From Ceratothoa steindachneri (taxonomy: Eukaryota > Arthropoda > Malacostraca > Isopoda > Cymothoidae), in NCBI GenBank assembly GCA_963969495.1, contig OZ018331.1:148224387-148288386 (forward strand): a DNA stretch of 64,000 bases. The letters run 5' to 3'. This document shows positions 9,617-19,725 of this stretch, one piece after another; position 1 is the stretch's first letter, and each line of letters begins with the position of its first letter. The notes beneath the pieces were generated by a model, which had not been told where the DNA came from, did no database searches, and saw only the letters and a program-made list of their open reading frames with translations. The translations under genes were made by a program, and so were the position numbers.

Positions 9617-11125
9617 ATGGCCCAAGACCACACGACCCGGATTCCTCTGCGGGTTGTCGACGGGCAACCCAAGCCCAGCAGGGAATCCACCTTCGAGGCC
9701 GTGTACGGCAAGCTGGGAATTGCCATGGTAAGGCTCCTAGATATACCGTCGGGCTACATCGCGATATGCGAAACTGAAAAAGACATCGAGGACATTTCTA
9801 AGGAGAAGGCAGTCGAAGCCCTTCGAGCCATAGGACTGCAGCCTGCAGTGCCACCCCAGATCCTGGCGCACAGAAGCGTACTGTGCCGCCGGATCGACCC
9901 GTGGATTGGGCAGCATACAGCAGGAGAGATGAAAGAAGAGATAGAGCTACGGCAGGCCTGGGCTAAGGTAGCCGAAATTATTAAATTCAAAAATAGGAGG
10001 GACGGAAGCGATTACTCGCACGTATTCAAGGTGGTCTTCTCGGAGACCATCATGGCGCAGAAGGCGAAAGAAGAGGGTCTACTGATGTTTAATGCCAAAA
10101 TTAGCGGTGAGCAGGTGGAAAAGGGTGAGTTCACCCCGGTCCAGTACTGCTTCAAATGCTATAAAATGGAGACCCACGCCACCAAGGACTGCAAGGAGCC
10201 ACAGGAAACTTGCTCCAAATGCAGCCAGCCTGGCCACAATTGGCGGAACTGCGTCAGCACCACGGAGAAATGCGTGAGTTGCGGGCAGGGTCACCGAACA
10301 ATGGCCATGTCTTGCCCCGCCAAAAAGGACGTAATGAGGAAAAAGCAGGAGGCAAAAAGGAATGAAGTGACGCGCAGGGCGAACACGTCCTACGCCCAGG
10401 CAGCAAAGGCAGCCATCTCAGAGGTGGATGCCAGAAAAACGTACCTCAAAATTGAGAATGAGGGATCGACTAAAATCATGACGTGCATACTTCATGCGCA
10501 CGTCATGAATCTGGCTCGCCCGGGCACATTCGCCACCGTGTTGAACCAGATGTTAGCCAAAAACGAGATGGAACAGATGTGGTTCACGGATAACCCCCCT
10601 TCTGAGGATGTACTGCATTTGCAGATGACCCCAAAGGCCCAGCAGACTACGGAACAAGCAAAACCTTGCAAACAGCAAGCCGAAAAAGCGAGTAAGGAAG
10701 CAGTCAAGGCGAAAACTCCTGCTCCCACCCAAACCAAGACAAGCACGGCGATACATTCGAGCTCGGAAACGAGCAGCTCATCGGAGTCTTCGGACTCCTC
10801 GGACGCGGAAGCAACCAAACCCCTGAAAAAGAAGGGAAAAAAGAAGAAAACGAAGAGATTGCCGGCAAACTACATCAACCTGAGAGTATACGCCTGCGAT
10901 CAATTCCCCTTCCCAGAGGAAATGGAACCCAGTCATATCTTCCAAGGCATTAAAGCGAAGATATACAAATGGGAGTATGACTCTGAAGTAGACCCTGGTA
11001 CAGTGGAAGAGGCCCTGCTCGCACAGAATGTTATCCTTCATCATAACACATGCGAGCAACTCTCTAACGCTGAATTCAGAAAGAAGAAGAATGGGAGAAA
11101 GAAGAACGTCAACCAAAAACACTAG
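9617..11125 (+). CDS. Element A ORF1: Gag-like RNA-binding protein with three CCHC knuckles
   Basis: A 502-residue protein. I chose the ATG at 9617, not the in-frame GTG upstream, because residue 1 then aligns with the ATG start of element B's ORF1 (505 residues). The N-terminal 170 residues have an RRM-like look (AMVRLLDIPSGYIAICETE). Three zinc knuckles follow at residues 178-192 (CX2CX5HX4C), 199-212 (CX2CX4HX4C) and 219-233 (CX2CX3HX6C), a set typical of Jockey-type ORF1. Then come a conserved block around STKIMTCILHAHVMNLARPG, a long low-complexity Lys/Ser/Thr linker with a Ser-Glu run, and a C-terminal block with IYKWEYDS. The expected role is binding element RNA and chaperoning target-primed reverse transcription. 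The frame is intact and ORF2 starts 10 bp downstream. Confidence 0.9.
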   Translation: MAQDHTTRIPLRVVDGQPKPSRESTFEAVYGKLGIAMVRLLDIPSGYIAICETEKDIEDISKEKAVEALRAIGLQPAVPPQILAHRSVLCRRIDPWIGQHTAGEMKEEIELRQAWAKVAEIIKFKNRRDGSDYSHVFKVVFSETIMAQKAKEEGLLMFNAKISGEQVEKGEFTPVQYCFKCYKMETHATKDCKEPQETCSKCSQPGHNWRNCVSTTEKCVSCGQGHRTMAMSCPAKKDVMRKKQEAKRNEVTRRANTSYAQAAKAAISEVDARKTYLKIENEGSTKIMTCILHAHVMNLARPGTFATVLNQMLAKNEMEQMWFTDNPPSEDVLHLQMTPKAQQTTEQAKPCKQQAEKASKEAVKAKTPAPTQTKTSTAIHSSSETSSSSESSDSSDAEATKPLKKKGKKKKTKRLPANYINLRVYACDQFPFPEEMEPSHIFQGIKAKIYKWEYDSEVDPGTVEEALLAQNVILHHNTCEQLSNAEFRKKKNGRKKNVNQKH

Positions 11126-11135
11126 GTGACCGAAA

Positions 11136-13895
11136 ATGGAAAGAGTAAGCAACAGAATGAGGATTCTGACACTCAATGTGAATGGATGGAAGGAGAAGGC
11201 CACGGCATATGGTAACATATTCCGTGTGCTTGACCCAGACATCATTCTCATCACAGAGCACGGTATCGAAACAACAGCTGGTCGCATAAAAATACCGGGC
11301 TACAGAGTGATCATGAAGAATCATTCCCAGGAAAGGTTTGATGGTGCTGCAATAGCTGTCAAGAGGAACATCTCCTTCAAACAACTGCCAGAACTCGATG
11401 AGTCCTTTGTGGCATTCGATGTTCACACCCTGGCCGGAGACCTCGTGATAGCTGCGGCATATCAACCCCCTCGACGAGCATATCTCCCGTTATGCAACTT
11501 TTACACACTGTTCGGGCACCGCAGAATGGCATTCTTAGGGGGAGACCTCAATGCCAGATGCCGTGCGGCGGGCTATGGTAGCACCAACGATAGAGGCCGA
11601 AACTTGGATTTGATTATGGGAAGAAAGAACATTCAAAGGATAGGGCCGGATTTTCCGACCTATATCACTTCCCGGTCAGCTACTAAACCGGACATAATCT
11701 TGACAAGTGAAGGCTTCCCTTTCAACTACCATAGCGAGCCAGGCCCAACAGTCCCTAGTGATCACATAGCGATTCTCACTACAATATCTCTCGCACCTAT
11801 CCAGCTCCCAGCCCCTCTCCGGAAAAATTACGCCATGGCCAACTGGGATCGCTACAAGCGGCGACTCAGCAACTATGCGCCAGCTGACCTCAGCACGGCG
11901 TCGTTAGAGGAGATTGACAGGGAGTTGGAGAGGATAACGACGTCCATACTAAACGCGGACCGCGAGAGCATACCCGTAACAGGGTATAAAACACCTCCTC
12001 AGCCCAGATGGACAGAGGAGATGAGAGATATCGCTCGCGTTCACAGGGAAGTGTACGAAGAAGTACGACGGGAGGGTCCCAGCCGGGAAAGGAGCTTGCT
12101 GCTTCGACGCCTAAGCTCTGAGCTTAGAGAGGCTATCAACCTCCAGCAGGAGAACATATGGAACAACTTGATAGCCAAAGTCGACAGCGAACTTAGCCCG
12201 GCTAAGTTCTGGCGCCAAGTCAAGAACTTAAAGGGACTTAATCCAAGACCCAAGGCTCGGATAAAGGAGAACGGTGACTATATAGATAACCCGGTGGTTC
12301 TCGAGGATATGTTCAGAAACTTCTGGAAAAGCGTTTTCAGGATTACCCCCGAGGAAAACGCTGAGTTCGACCAGGAATTCGAAGGTCAACTGATTGAACA
12401 ACTAAATCAGGAAATACATCGCACGCACCCACTACAGCAAGCCAACGAAGGCAGGGAGATGGCGGGTCATGGACGCCCCATAACATCAGAGGACGTCATG
12501 GCCACTGTAAAAGCCTTTCGCCAAAAGGCACCAGGCTGGACGGGTATCACCAGAAACAACTTGGTTAACGCCCCACAGCAGATCATTCAGGGTATCGTTA
12601 ATATATACAACGCTTCCCTGAACACGGGCTACTTCCCGGAAGGTTTGAAGATTGCGAAGATGATCTTCATACCCAAGGGAGGTAAACCCCCTGATCAACT
12701 GGTAAACTACAGGCCAATTGCCCTGCTGGAATTCATTGCAAAAGTCTACGAGAGACTCCTAGCTAACAGGCTTCAAGAACAACTTGCCGAGCTGGGAGCC
12801 CACAACCCTCAGCAGCACGGGTTCCGCAAGGGACGAGGAACGGAAACAGCCCTCGCCCTCCTTGCGGAGAAACTCGCTTGCAGTAAAGCTGAGAGGAGGT
12901 ACGTAGACGTGGTGCTGCGTGATGTAAAGAAGGCCTTCGATAAGGTTTGGCTGAGAGGACTACAGTACAAGATCCTTAACCTCCAGCTTAACCCACTCCT
13001 GGAAAGGATCCTTTGCAATTATATCTCCGATAGGAGAGCCCGAATCTCAATCGAGGGCTGCAAAGGACCCGAATTCGAACTCGAGGCGGGAGTTCCACAA
13101 GGCAGCTGTCTCAGCCCTCTGCTGTACCTCGTGTACACAATAGACCTACCTGCTCCAGTGAGGTACGATTTGATGTATCTGCAATATGCAGACGACATCA
13201 CCCAAATCGTCCTGAGTCCATTCAGGAACTCTGGAAGTCAGGCGAGGGCGACAGCTGTCGAGATTGAAAACATCAACAGATATGAAAGAAAGTGGAAGAT
13301 CAAGACCAACCGCCAGAAGTTCACGATCATTCCAATGAACCGCCGGAAAGTTGATGACGTCGTCGTCAACAACGAAATCTATCCGTACTCCAACGAGGGT
13401 AATGTCCTGGGATTGCGACTCTATAAAACGGGTTATAAGACACATATGAATACCAGAGTCTCCCTAGCCAAACGAGAGCTGAAGAAACTTTACCGTTTCC
13501 GAGGCCTCAGCGTGCCTAATATCAAAAAACTGTACATGGCTTTGGTACGCTCAGTCCTGGTGTACCCAGCCGTGATCACGCAGATGGCTAGCTGTACCTC
13601 TCTCAGAACGTTGCAGAGAGTGCAGAACAAAGCCACGCTGCTGATAACAGGCACGCGTAGGATCGACCGTACTCGGCAATCGATTCTTCACCAAAGAATC
13701 GGTCTAAAGCCGATCAACACGGAGATCCAAAGGCTAGGGAGAAAGACATGGGACAAAATAGACCAGAATATACTCCCAAACTTAAACCTGAACATTAATA
13801 TACGTGCCAACAGGAGACGTGCAATAGGTAGAACTGCTTTGTTCCCAAGCAGTAGAACCTGCGCGAGAGAAGTGGTACTACCTATGTTTACATAG
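11136..13895 (+). CDS. Element A ORF2: endonuclease-reverse transcriptase, intact (919 aa)
   Basis: An uninterrupted 919-residue ORF2, the length usual for Jockey-clade elements. The apurinic-type endonuclease fills about residues 8-225: N14 in LNVNG, E41 in TEHG, Y109 in AYQPPRR, D137 and N139 in GGDLNAR, then KPDIILTS and S208-D209-H210. Reverse transcriptase covers roughly residues 480-760: FIPKGGKPP, YRPIALLEF, HGFRKGRGTETA, motif A LRDVKKAFDKVW (D596), AGVPQGSCLSPLL, and YADD at 684-687. A C-terminal region with RVQNKATLLITGTRR follows. No RNase H or C-terminal CCHC is present. All catalytic residues I can check are in place, so with ORF1 this is a plausible autonomous retrotransposon copy. 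It would nick DNA and reverse transcribe its own RNA at the break. Confidence 0.93.
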   Translation: MERVSNRMRILTLNVNGWKEKATAYGNIFRVLDPDIILITEHGIETTAGRIKIPGYRVIMKNHSQERFDGAAIAVKRNISFKQLPELDESFVAFDVHTLAGDLVIAAAYQPPRRAYLPLCNFYTLFGHRRMAFLGGDLNARCRAAGYGSTNDRGRNLDLIMGRKNIQRIGPDFPTYITSRSATKPDIILTSEGFPFNYHSEPGPTVPSDHIAILTTISLAPIQLPAPLRKNYAMANWDRYKRRLSNYAPADLSTASLEEIDRELERITTSILNADRESIPVTGYKTPPQPRWTEEMRDIARVHREVYEEVRREGPSRERSLLLRRLSSELREAINLQQENIWNNLIAKVDSELSPAKFWRQVKNLKGLNPRPKARIKENGDYIDNPVVLEDMFRNFWKSVFRITPEENAEFDQEFEGQLIEQLNQEIHRTHPLQQANEGREMAGHGRPITSEDVMATVKAFRQKAPGWTGITRNNLVNAPQQIIQGIVNIYNASLNTGYFPEGLKIAKMIFIPKGGKPPDQLVNYRPIALLEFIAKVYERLLANRLQEQLAELGAHNPQQHGFRKGRGTETALALLAEKLACSKAERRYVDVVLRDVKKAFDKVWLRGLQYKILNLQLNPLLERILCNYISDRRARISIEGCKGPEFELEAGVPQGSCLSPLLYLVYTIDLPAPVRYDLMYLQYADDITQIVLSPFRNSGSQARATAVEIENINRYERKWKIKTNRQKFTIIPMNRRKVDDVVVNNEIYPYSNEGNVLGLRLYKTGYKTHMNTRVSLAKRELKKLYRFRGLSVPNIKKLYMALVRSVLVYPAVITQMASCTSLRTLQRVQNKATLLITGTRRIDRTRQSILHQRIGLKPINTEIQRLGRKTWDKIDQNILPNLNLNINIRANRRRAIGRTALFPSSRTCAREVVLPMFT

Positions 13896-14420
13896 TGTTA
13901 GTCCACTAATCTAAAAAGTCTACGACTCTAAAACTTGAAAGTTGAAAATTAGTACAGCAGAGTTAACAAACTTTAAGAATCCAAGTGAAAAAGAGGCGAA
14001 GTGCCCACATTAAAGTCCCCTTCCCCTCCCCCCCCTAATAGAAACATAGCAAGAATCAACAAAATTAAAACTAAATTTAAATAAAAAAGAGGCGAAGTGC
14101 CCACACCTAATATTTAAAATTCAAGAATTAAAAGAGGCGAAGTGCCCAACTCCCCAATACCCATATGTTAACATATAAACTAAACAGAGTCAAAATAAAC
14201 CATACGAAGAAAAGAGGCTAAATGCCCACATTTAAAGGATTACAAAATATTCAACACTGAGATTCATTCAGCAAGTAAAGTCAACCTTGAAAGGCTTGAA
14301 TGCTTCGAAGGTGGAAACACATATAATATAGAGAAATATATATATTTATAACGGAGGAAACTGACTGTCAATGACAGTCAGCTACTTTTGACGGTGGAAT
14401 TTTTTATTTTTAAACTCAAC
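13896..14420 (+). other. Element A 3' UTR with four copies of an 18-bp motif
   Basis: Downstream of the ORF2 stop the motif aagaggcgaagtgcccac occurs at about 13991, 14087, 14132 and (as aagaggctaaatgcccac) 14212, spaced 45-96 bp apart in A-rich sequence. A near-perfect hairpin follows at 14361-14381. Regular motif repetition in the UTR suggests a structured or RT-recognised 3' end. The exact 3' terminus was not found, because the tail of element B begins somewhere beyond about 14420 on the other strand. Confidence 0.6.
14361..14381 (+). other. 21-nt perfect palindrome near the 3' end of element A
   Basis: Ten bases (ctgactgtca) are followed by a single A and then their exact reverse complement (tgacagtcag). 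It sits just before a T-rich tract. It could be the 3' stem-loop by which LINE reverse transcriptases recognise their RNA, or a chance palindrome at the insertion boundary. Confidence 0.6.
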
Positions 14421-15062
14421 ATGAAGAATGCTAGTGATGCCCTAACACCAGGGCAAAGTAGAAAACATATTCACACCTTTATATACCTACCACACAATTT
14501 CACCACTTTCGGACTTCGGATGTAAAAAGTAGTGAAAAGAAAATACATACACACACATACGACAGCCATTGCCCTCGTGTATGCATATATGTATGTTATA
14601 GTGGTAGGTAAATAGGTAGGGATATATCACCCTGATTAAAGAATAGTGATAGAGGGGGGGGAGAGAGGATATTCCCTGGTGATAGGGAATCGCAGGCATT
14701 TGTTAGGGTTGATGTTGATGTTGATAGTCTTTATTACTCTAATATTGGTGTTCTTCTTCGTACTGATATCTCTGCTTTTTATTCGATCTACGTCGTGATG
14801 TTTTGCTCGTATTCTTCTTTTTGTTGTTTGTTTGTTTTGTTTTGGTTTATTTTTTATTTTTTGTCAATCGTCATTTAGCTTGTAGTGTGTAGTGTTTTAT
14901 ATTGGGTTGTAACTTAATTTGTATATTATTGTGAGTAGTATAGCATTCAAGCCTTTGTAAGCATATACTATGGTATTCATGTTTCTCTTGGTGTATCTAA
15001 GATGTCATAAGTATTCTTCTTCTGTTCAGCTTTGTGCGTGTCTTTGTGTGAAGTGATTTGTT
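14421..15062 (-). other. Element B 3' UTR region
   Basis: Non-coding sequence downstream of element B's ORF2 on the minus strand. It is A-rich in the sense direction with aaac/aaat repeats (14815-14870) and ends near the facing tail of element A. A segment around 14600-14700 weakly resembles the 3' UTR of element D (shared 'tcaccagg' and 'ctattctttaa' words), which supports its assignment. Confidence 0.5.
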
Positions 15063-17822
15063 TTATGTGTAGATTGCGACTATATGTCTTTCTGTCTGTG
15101 CTTTGCTGCTGACAAAGTCTAACTTTCTTCTGTCGATGTCTTGTATCGGGATGTCGATGTGTCTTTGTCTGGACTCGTCCGTCATAAGTCTGGGGATTTT
15201 CTCCCAGATTTTTTGGGCCCTTCCTTGCAGCTCCAAGTTGATTGGTGTCAACTGGATGCCTTGGTGAAGGTCCCTCTGCCTCTTCCGTTCTCTCCTTCTG
15301 GTGTTTGTTATTAAGAGCACACCTTTGTTTTGTACTCTTTGAAGGAGTCGCATTTGGTTCTTGGAACTGACATTGACAGGTATAGGTGGATACAATAGTT
15401 TCTACCTTACGAGCGCGAAGTAGATTTTCTTTTTGTTAGCTGAGTTCAGGTTCTTGAACCTGTACAGCTTAGAAAGCTCTACTCGCGCACGCGTTGCTGC
15501 CTGAGCAACGTGGCCACCGTATCCCCTATAACTTATCCTCAGTCCAAGTACCGTCCCGTCGTTGCTGTAAGGGATCCGGGCGTTCTCGGTCTCGATATGC
15601 GCCCGTCTCTTACGGAAGAATGGAATCACCTTGAACTTTTGGGAGTTCGTGGCAATCTTCCATCTTCTTTCGAACCTGTTCAGATGGTCGATTTCTCTGG
15701 CGGTAATTTCCGCCATGAGCTCGGGATTTTTGAACGGGGCAGTCACAATCTGGGAGACGTCGTCTGCGAACTGGACATACAGGGTGTCCTCCCTGACCGG
15801 GTTTGGTAGGTCAAGGGTGTATATGTTGTAAAGGAGGGGGCTTAGGCACCCACCTTGCGGCACACCTGCAGTCAGTTCAAAGTCTGGTCCAGTACGGTCG
15901 TAGATTTGTAAATAAGCTTTTCTGTCTGTCACGTAGTCACATGTAATTTTCTCTAGTCTGGGGTTTAGTCCGAGTCTAAGTATTTTGAACTGGAGACCAG
16001 TTCTCCATACCTTGTCAAACGCCTTCTTTACGTCTCTGAGCACCAGGTCTGCGTACCTTTTTTGGCTAGCAGTCTTCGCCAGTTTTTCGGTGATGACTGC
16101 TAGTGCTGTGTCGGTCCCTCTCCCTCTCCTAAATCCATGTTGTTGTTCATTATGGAGGTTGTTTTCCTCCATAAAATTTTGGATGCGGCTACCAAGGATC
16201 TTTTCGAAGACCTTGCCAGCCACTTCGAGGAGGGAGATGGGTCTGAAGTTTTCTGGTCTATTGGGCGGCTTCCCGGCTTTTGGAATGAAGATCATTTTGG
16301 CGATCTTCCATTCATCCGGGAAGTAGCCGACATTCAGACACGCATTCATCAGGTTGACAAGCCCCTCTATGATGTTACGAGGGGCGTTTAGCCAGTTGAG
16401 CTTTGTCAGACCTGTTTTTCCCGGTGCTCTTTGCCTGAAGGAGCGAAGTGTAGTCATAAGTTCCAGTATGGTTACTCTTCTTCCGTAACCAGTCATTTCT
16501 CTGTCAGCTGTCGTGTTATTGAAGGGGTACGTCCTGTGGATTATGGGTCTTAGTTCTTCGTGTATCTCTTCTTCGAAGTCCAGGTCGAAGAGTTCGTTTT
16601 CTTCTGGAGTGATGGAAAACACATCCTTCCAGTAGCTTCTGAACTCCTCTTCCGTCTCTGTCGCGTCCATTTTTGTCCCGTCATCTTTACTTAGGAGAAT
16701 GGTCTTTTGTGGCGGCCTACCATTCAGTCTGGCAAGCGAGTTCCAGAATGTTCGGGGGTCCGTCTCTCCGTCAAGTTTTTCGACTAGTTCATTCCAGAGC
16801 ACTTGTTGTTGCTCTGTAATGAGAGTCTTCATCTCAGTCCTGAGTTCTCGTAGGCGTCTGTTTTTTATTCTGTCAGTGTTATTCAGTCTTATATCTTCGA
16901 AAAGTCTCTTGTATTCGTCAGATAAGTCATAGAGGTCTCGTGTCCATCTTGGTGCCGGTAGGGTTTTATATGAGGTTTTTGGGACCGCTGCACGGTCCGC
17001 CTCCACCACAGCCTTCGTCAACCTTTCCAGTTCCTGATCTATTTCCTCCAGGGTGGCTTCTTCCAGGGGCTGCGCTCTGAATTCACCGAGAAGAGTACGG
17101 TATTCTTCCCAGTTCGCTCGAGAGTAGCATTTACGCTCCCTGACGGGTATTTGTATTGGGCTTGAAGAGATTCTGATAAGTGTTGCGACGTGGTCGCTGG
17201 GGATTAAGGGTCCGGGCTGGATGTAGTAGTTATAGGGGAATTGAGGGCTGGTTAGGGCGATGTCTGGTTTGGTTGCGAAGGAGTTGGTGACGTAGGTGGG
17301 GAAGTCGGGCCCGATGCGGGCAACGATACCTCTGTCAATAAGGTTCTTCAAGTTCTTTCCCTTCTTATTTAGGTTTCCGGTATAACCAGATTCCTTGCAT
17401 CTGGCGTTGAGGTCCCCCCCAAACAAGACTGTTCTCCCATGTGCATACAGCTGGAGGAAGTTGTGCATGGGGATATAGTCTCTTCTTGGGGGTTGGTACC
17501 CTGTGGAGACCACAAGTGGTCCCAGGGTGGTTTGGACCTCGATAGCCAGATATGATTCATCTAAGGAGGAGAGTAGTTTGAAGAGGATGCCTTTTTTGAC
17601 TGCGATGGCGGCGCCATCAAAACGCCCCTGGCTGTGGTTTATTGTCGTCACGGAGTAATTGAATATTTTAATTGTCTGTTGTGTAGTGTCTAAACCGTGT
17701 TCTGATATCAGAACGATATCAGGATCACAATTCCTTATGATATTACCATAAGTTGATTGCTTGTCAGTCCATCCGTCAGAGTTCATTTGAAGCACAGTCA
17801 AGTCTTTTTTTAGTCTGTCCAT
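15063..17822 (-). pseudogene. Element B ORF2: endonuclease-RT, one in-frame stop
   Basis: From the ATG at 17822 the frame runs 806 codons to a TAG at 15404-15402, then continues in the same frame to a natural stop at 15063. Reading through gives 919 residues, the same as element A. Endonuclease motifs are present: EHGLDTT, YQPPRRDY, GGDLNARC, KPDIALTS and PSDH. RT motifs are FIPKAGKPP, HGFRRGRGTDTA, LRDVKKAFDKVW, AGVPQGGCLSPLL and FADD (F at codon 685). The segment beyond the stop (LLQRVQNKGVLLITNTRR) aligns with element A's C terminus, so the TAG is a recent nonsense mutation, not the true end. ORF1 lies 23 bp upstream. The copy is probably inactive unless the stop is read through or is a sequencing error. 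Confidence 0.9.
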
Positions 17823-17845
17823 GTTGTCAGTCAGTCAAACGTTCT

Positions 17846-19363
17846 TTACGAGTTTGTTTTTGGGGGGGAGGAGGGGCTGGCAGGGGGAGATCGGCACTTG
17901 CCGGATCTCTTCTTTTTGAATTCGGAGTTCGAGATTGTTACAAAGGCGTCCAGGTCTAATCGCACCATACCGAGGATGAGGGCCTCTTCGACGGCCTTTT
18001 CTGAAAGGTCATCGGAGAATTCCCATTTGTATCTCCCGGTGGTGATACCATCACTAACGTCTTTGTTAGTTCTGTGAAGGGGGAATAGGACGTCAGTTGT
18101 AGCGAAGATCTTCAGATTCATCTTCTTCCCAAGGTAGGCATGCTTGCTTTCCTTAGATGAAGAAGTGGATCTGCCCCTCTGGCGGAGAGGTGACTTTCTT
18201 GTTCGGCTACACTGCCTATGTTTTGTTTTTGCTCCTTTTGGTGAGTCCACCTCTGGAGCAGTATTGGTGGGAGTGCTTGAAGGGGCGTTATCTTGAGGAA
18301 CTACTTGTGCTGGGTTGGGGGTGGCGGGAGAATTTTTGGATTTTTTAACTGCAGGAATTGATGTGGGGGGTTGCATCTGGATGCGCAGTACCTCTTCCGA
18401 GCATGGGTTCTCTGGGAACCACATCTCGTCCATACCGTTATTTTTTAGCATTTGGTTTAATTCATGCTTAAAGGTTCCGGGCTTTGTGAGGTTGGCTATA
18501 TGCGCATAATAGATGCAGCACATGATTTTGGTAGATTGCTCGCTTTCTACCTTAAGGTAGGTGCGCTGCGATGCTACCTCTCCTACAGCGGCCTTCGCCA
18601 CTTTTGCGTATGTCAAATTTGCCTTTGCCTCCTCTTCGTTTTTTTTGGCAATCTGTTGCTTTTTAATAGCATTCTTTTTCGCCGGGCATGACATAGCCAT
18701 GGCGGCGTGGTCACCGTTGCAATTAATGCATCGTTTGACGGGGCTCTTGCAGTCCCGCCAGATGTGACCTGTAGCACTGCAGATGGAGCAGATGGCTTCC
18801 GTTCTGGTGCATGATTTGGTTGTGTGCTCATTTAACTTGTAGCACTTAAAGCAGGTCTGTACCTGCGTGAACTCCTCCCTTTCCACTTGCTCAGGGCAGA
18901 CCCTGACGTGGAACAGGAGGAGGCCCACCTCTTTTGCCTTTTGGGCCATACCGGTCTCGGTGAACACGACTTTGAAAACATGCGTGTATTCTTTGAATTT
19001 GATCACCTCCGAGACCTTGGCCCAGGAGTGATTCCTTTCTATTTCCTCTGTAATCTCCTTACTGGTGTGGCTACCCACCCAGGAGTCGAGTCGGCGACAG
19101 ACGACACTGCGGTGCGCCTGAATTTGAGGGGGGATTTTGGGGGTTAAGTTAATGGAACCGAAAACTTGTGTTCCTTTGTCTGATGCCAGGAGCTCAGCAT
19201 CAGACTCTTTTTGGCATATGGCCGTGAACCCAAAAGGAGTGTCAATTAGTCTGACGAGGGCCACATCCAGCTCCCCGTAGACAATGGAGAAGACATCTCC
19301 CCGCTCAGGTCTTGTCCTGTCGGGGAGAGTCCTCAGGCTAATCCTGAGAACGTCGTCGGTCAT
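17846..19363 (-). CDS. Element B ORF1: Gag-like protein with three CCHC knuckles (505 aa)
   Basis: An intact 505-residue frame from ATG at 19363. It shares element A ORF1's whole architecture. The N-terminal block contains VALVRLIDTPFGFTAICQKE and RSVVCRRLDSWVGSHTSKEI. The knuckles are CFKCYKLNEHTTKSC (CX2CX5HX4C), CSICSATGHIWRDC (CX2CX4HX4C) and CINCNGDHAAMAMSC (CX2CX3HX6C). The conserved block STKIMCCIYYAHIANLTKPG comes next, then a Pro/Ser/Arg-rich linker and the C-terminal block with GRYKWEFSDD and NSEFKKKRSG. The divergence from element A is large at protein level, so A and B are different families of one clade, not copies of one family. Confidence 0.9.
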   Translation of the reverse strand: MTDDVLRISLRTLPDRTRPERGDVFSIVYGELDVALVRLIDTPFGFTAICQKESDAELLASDKGTQVFGSINLTPKIPPQIQAHRSVVCRRLDSWVGSHTSKEITEEIERNHSWAKVSEVIKFKEYTHVFKVVFTETGMAQKAKEVGLLLFHVRVCPEQVEREEFTQVQTCFKCYKLNEHTTKSCTRTEAICSICSATGHIWRDCKSPVKRCINCNGDHAAMAMSCPAKKNAIKKQQIAKKNEEEAKANLTYAKVAKAAVGEVASQRTYLKVESEQSTKIMCCIYYAHIANLTKPGTFKHELNQMLKNNGMDEMWFPENPCSEEVLRIQMQPPTSIPAVKKSKNSPATPNPAQVVPQDNAPSSTPTNTAPEVDSPKGAKTKHRQCSRTRKSPLRQRGRSTSSSKESKHAYLGKKMNLKIFATTDVLFPLHRTNKDVSDGITTGRYKWEFSDDLSEKAVEEALILGMVRLDLDAFVTISNSEFKKKRSGKCRSPPASPSSPPKTNS

Positions 19364-19713
19364 GTTAATGTCATCACCGTCATGTCTAAGAGTATATGGG
19401 GGGAGAGGTTAAGTGTGAGGGGATAGTAGAACGAAAGTCCAAAAAGTCAATTTTAGCACTTTACCTTTCGAAGGGTCTTTTGAAGGTCTGGAACTTGCCG
19501 TAATCCGCGTGATTTATCGTGGCACTGGCACTGAGTGTGTACTTGCTTTGTACCACATTCACTTTAACGTATATTGTAAGGTTAAGGCAAAAAACTTAGA
19601 GATTCACTTTACATGAAAATCTACGGAGGCGTCGGGCGAAATTTCCTCGACGGTTTCCTCCTTTGCTGAATGTTACTAACCGAGAAAAACGTATTTAACG
19701 TACAGAATCTTAG
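19364..19713 (-). other. Element B 5' UTR
   Basis: Sequence upstream of ORF1 on the minus strand. It shares the run 'aaggtaaagtg-taaaattgactt/acttgaactt', followed by a C-rich ctcacac/ctccccc tract, with the region before element D's ORF1 (about 32130-32190). This supports a common 5' UTR. The element's 5' end is probably at or just below 19713, next to the left target-site repeat of element C. Confidence 0.55.
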
Positions 19714-19725
19714 CAGTCATTTCAC
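19714..19725. repeat. Left copy of 12-bp target-site duplication of element C
   Basis: cagtcatttcac here is repeated exactly at 21824-21835, where the inverted 5' piece of element C ends. The two copies bracket element C. Confidence 0.75.

Noticed and set aside
10492..11465. Long minus-strand open stretches opposite element A ORF1 and ORF2
   Set aside because: They are shadows of the intact plus-strand ORFs and show no family resemblance of their own.
8835..14420. Target-site duplication for element A
   Set aside because: I compared the flanks by eye; only vague T-rich similarity was found (8930-8955 versus 14395-14420), not enough to claim.
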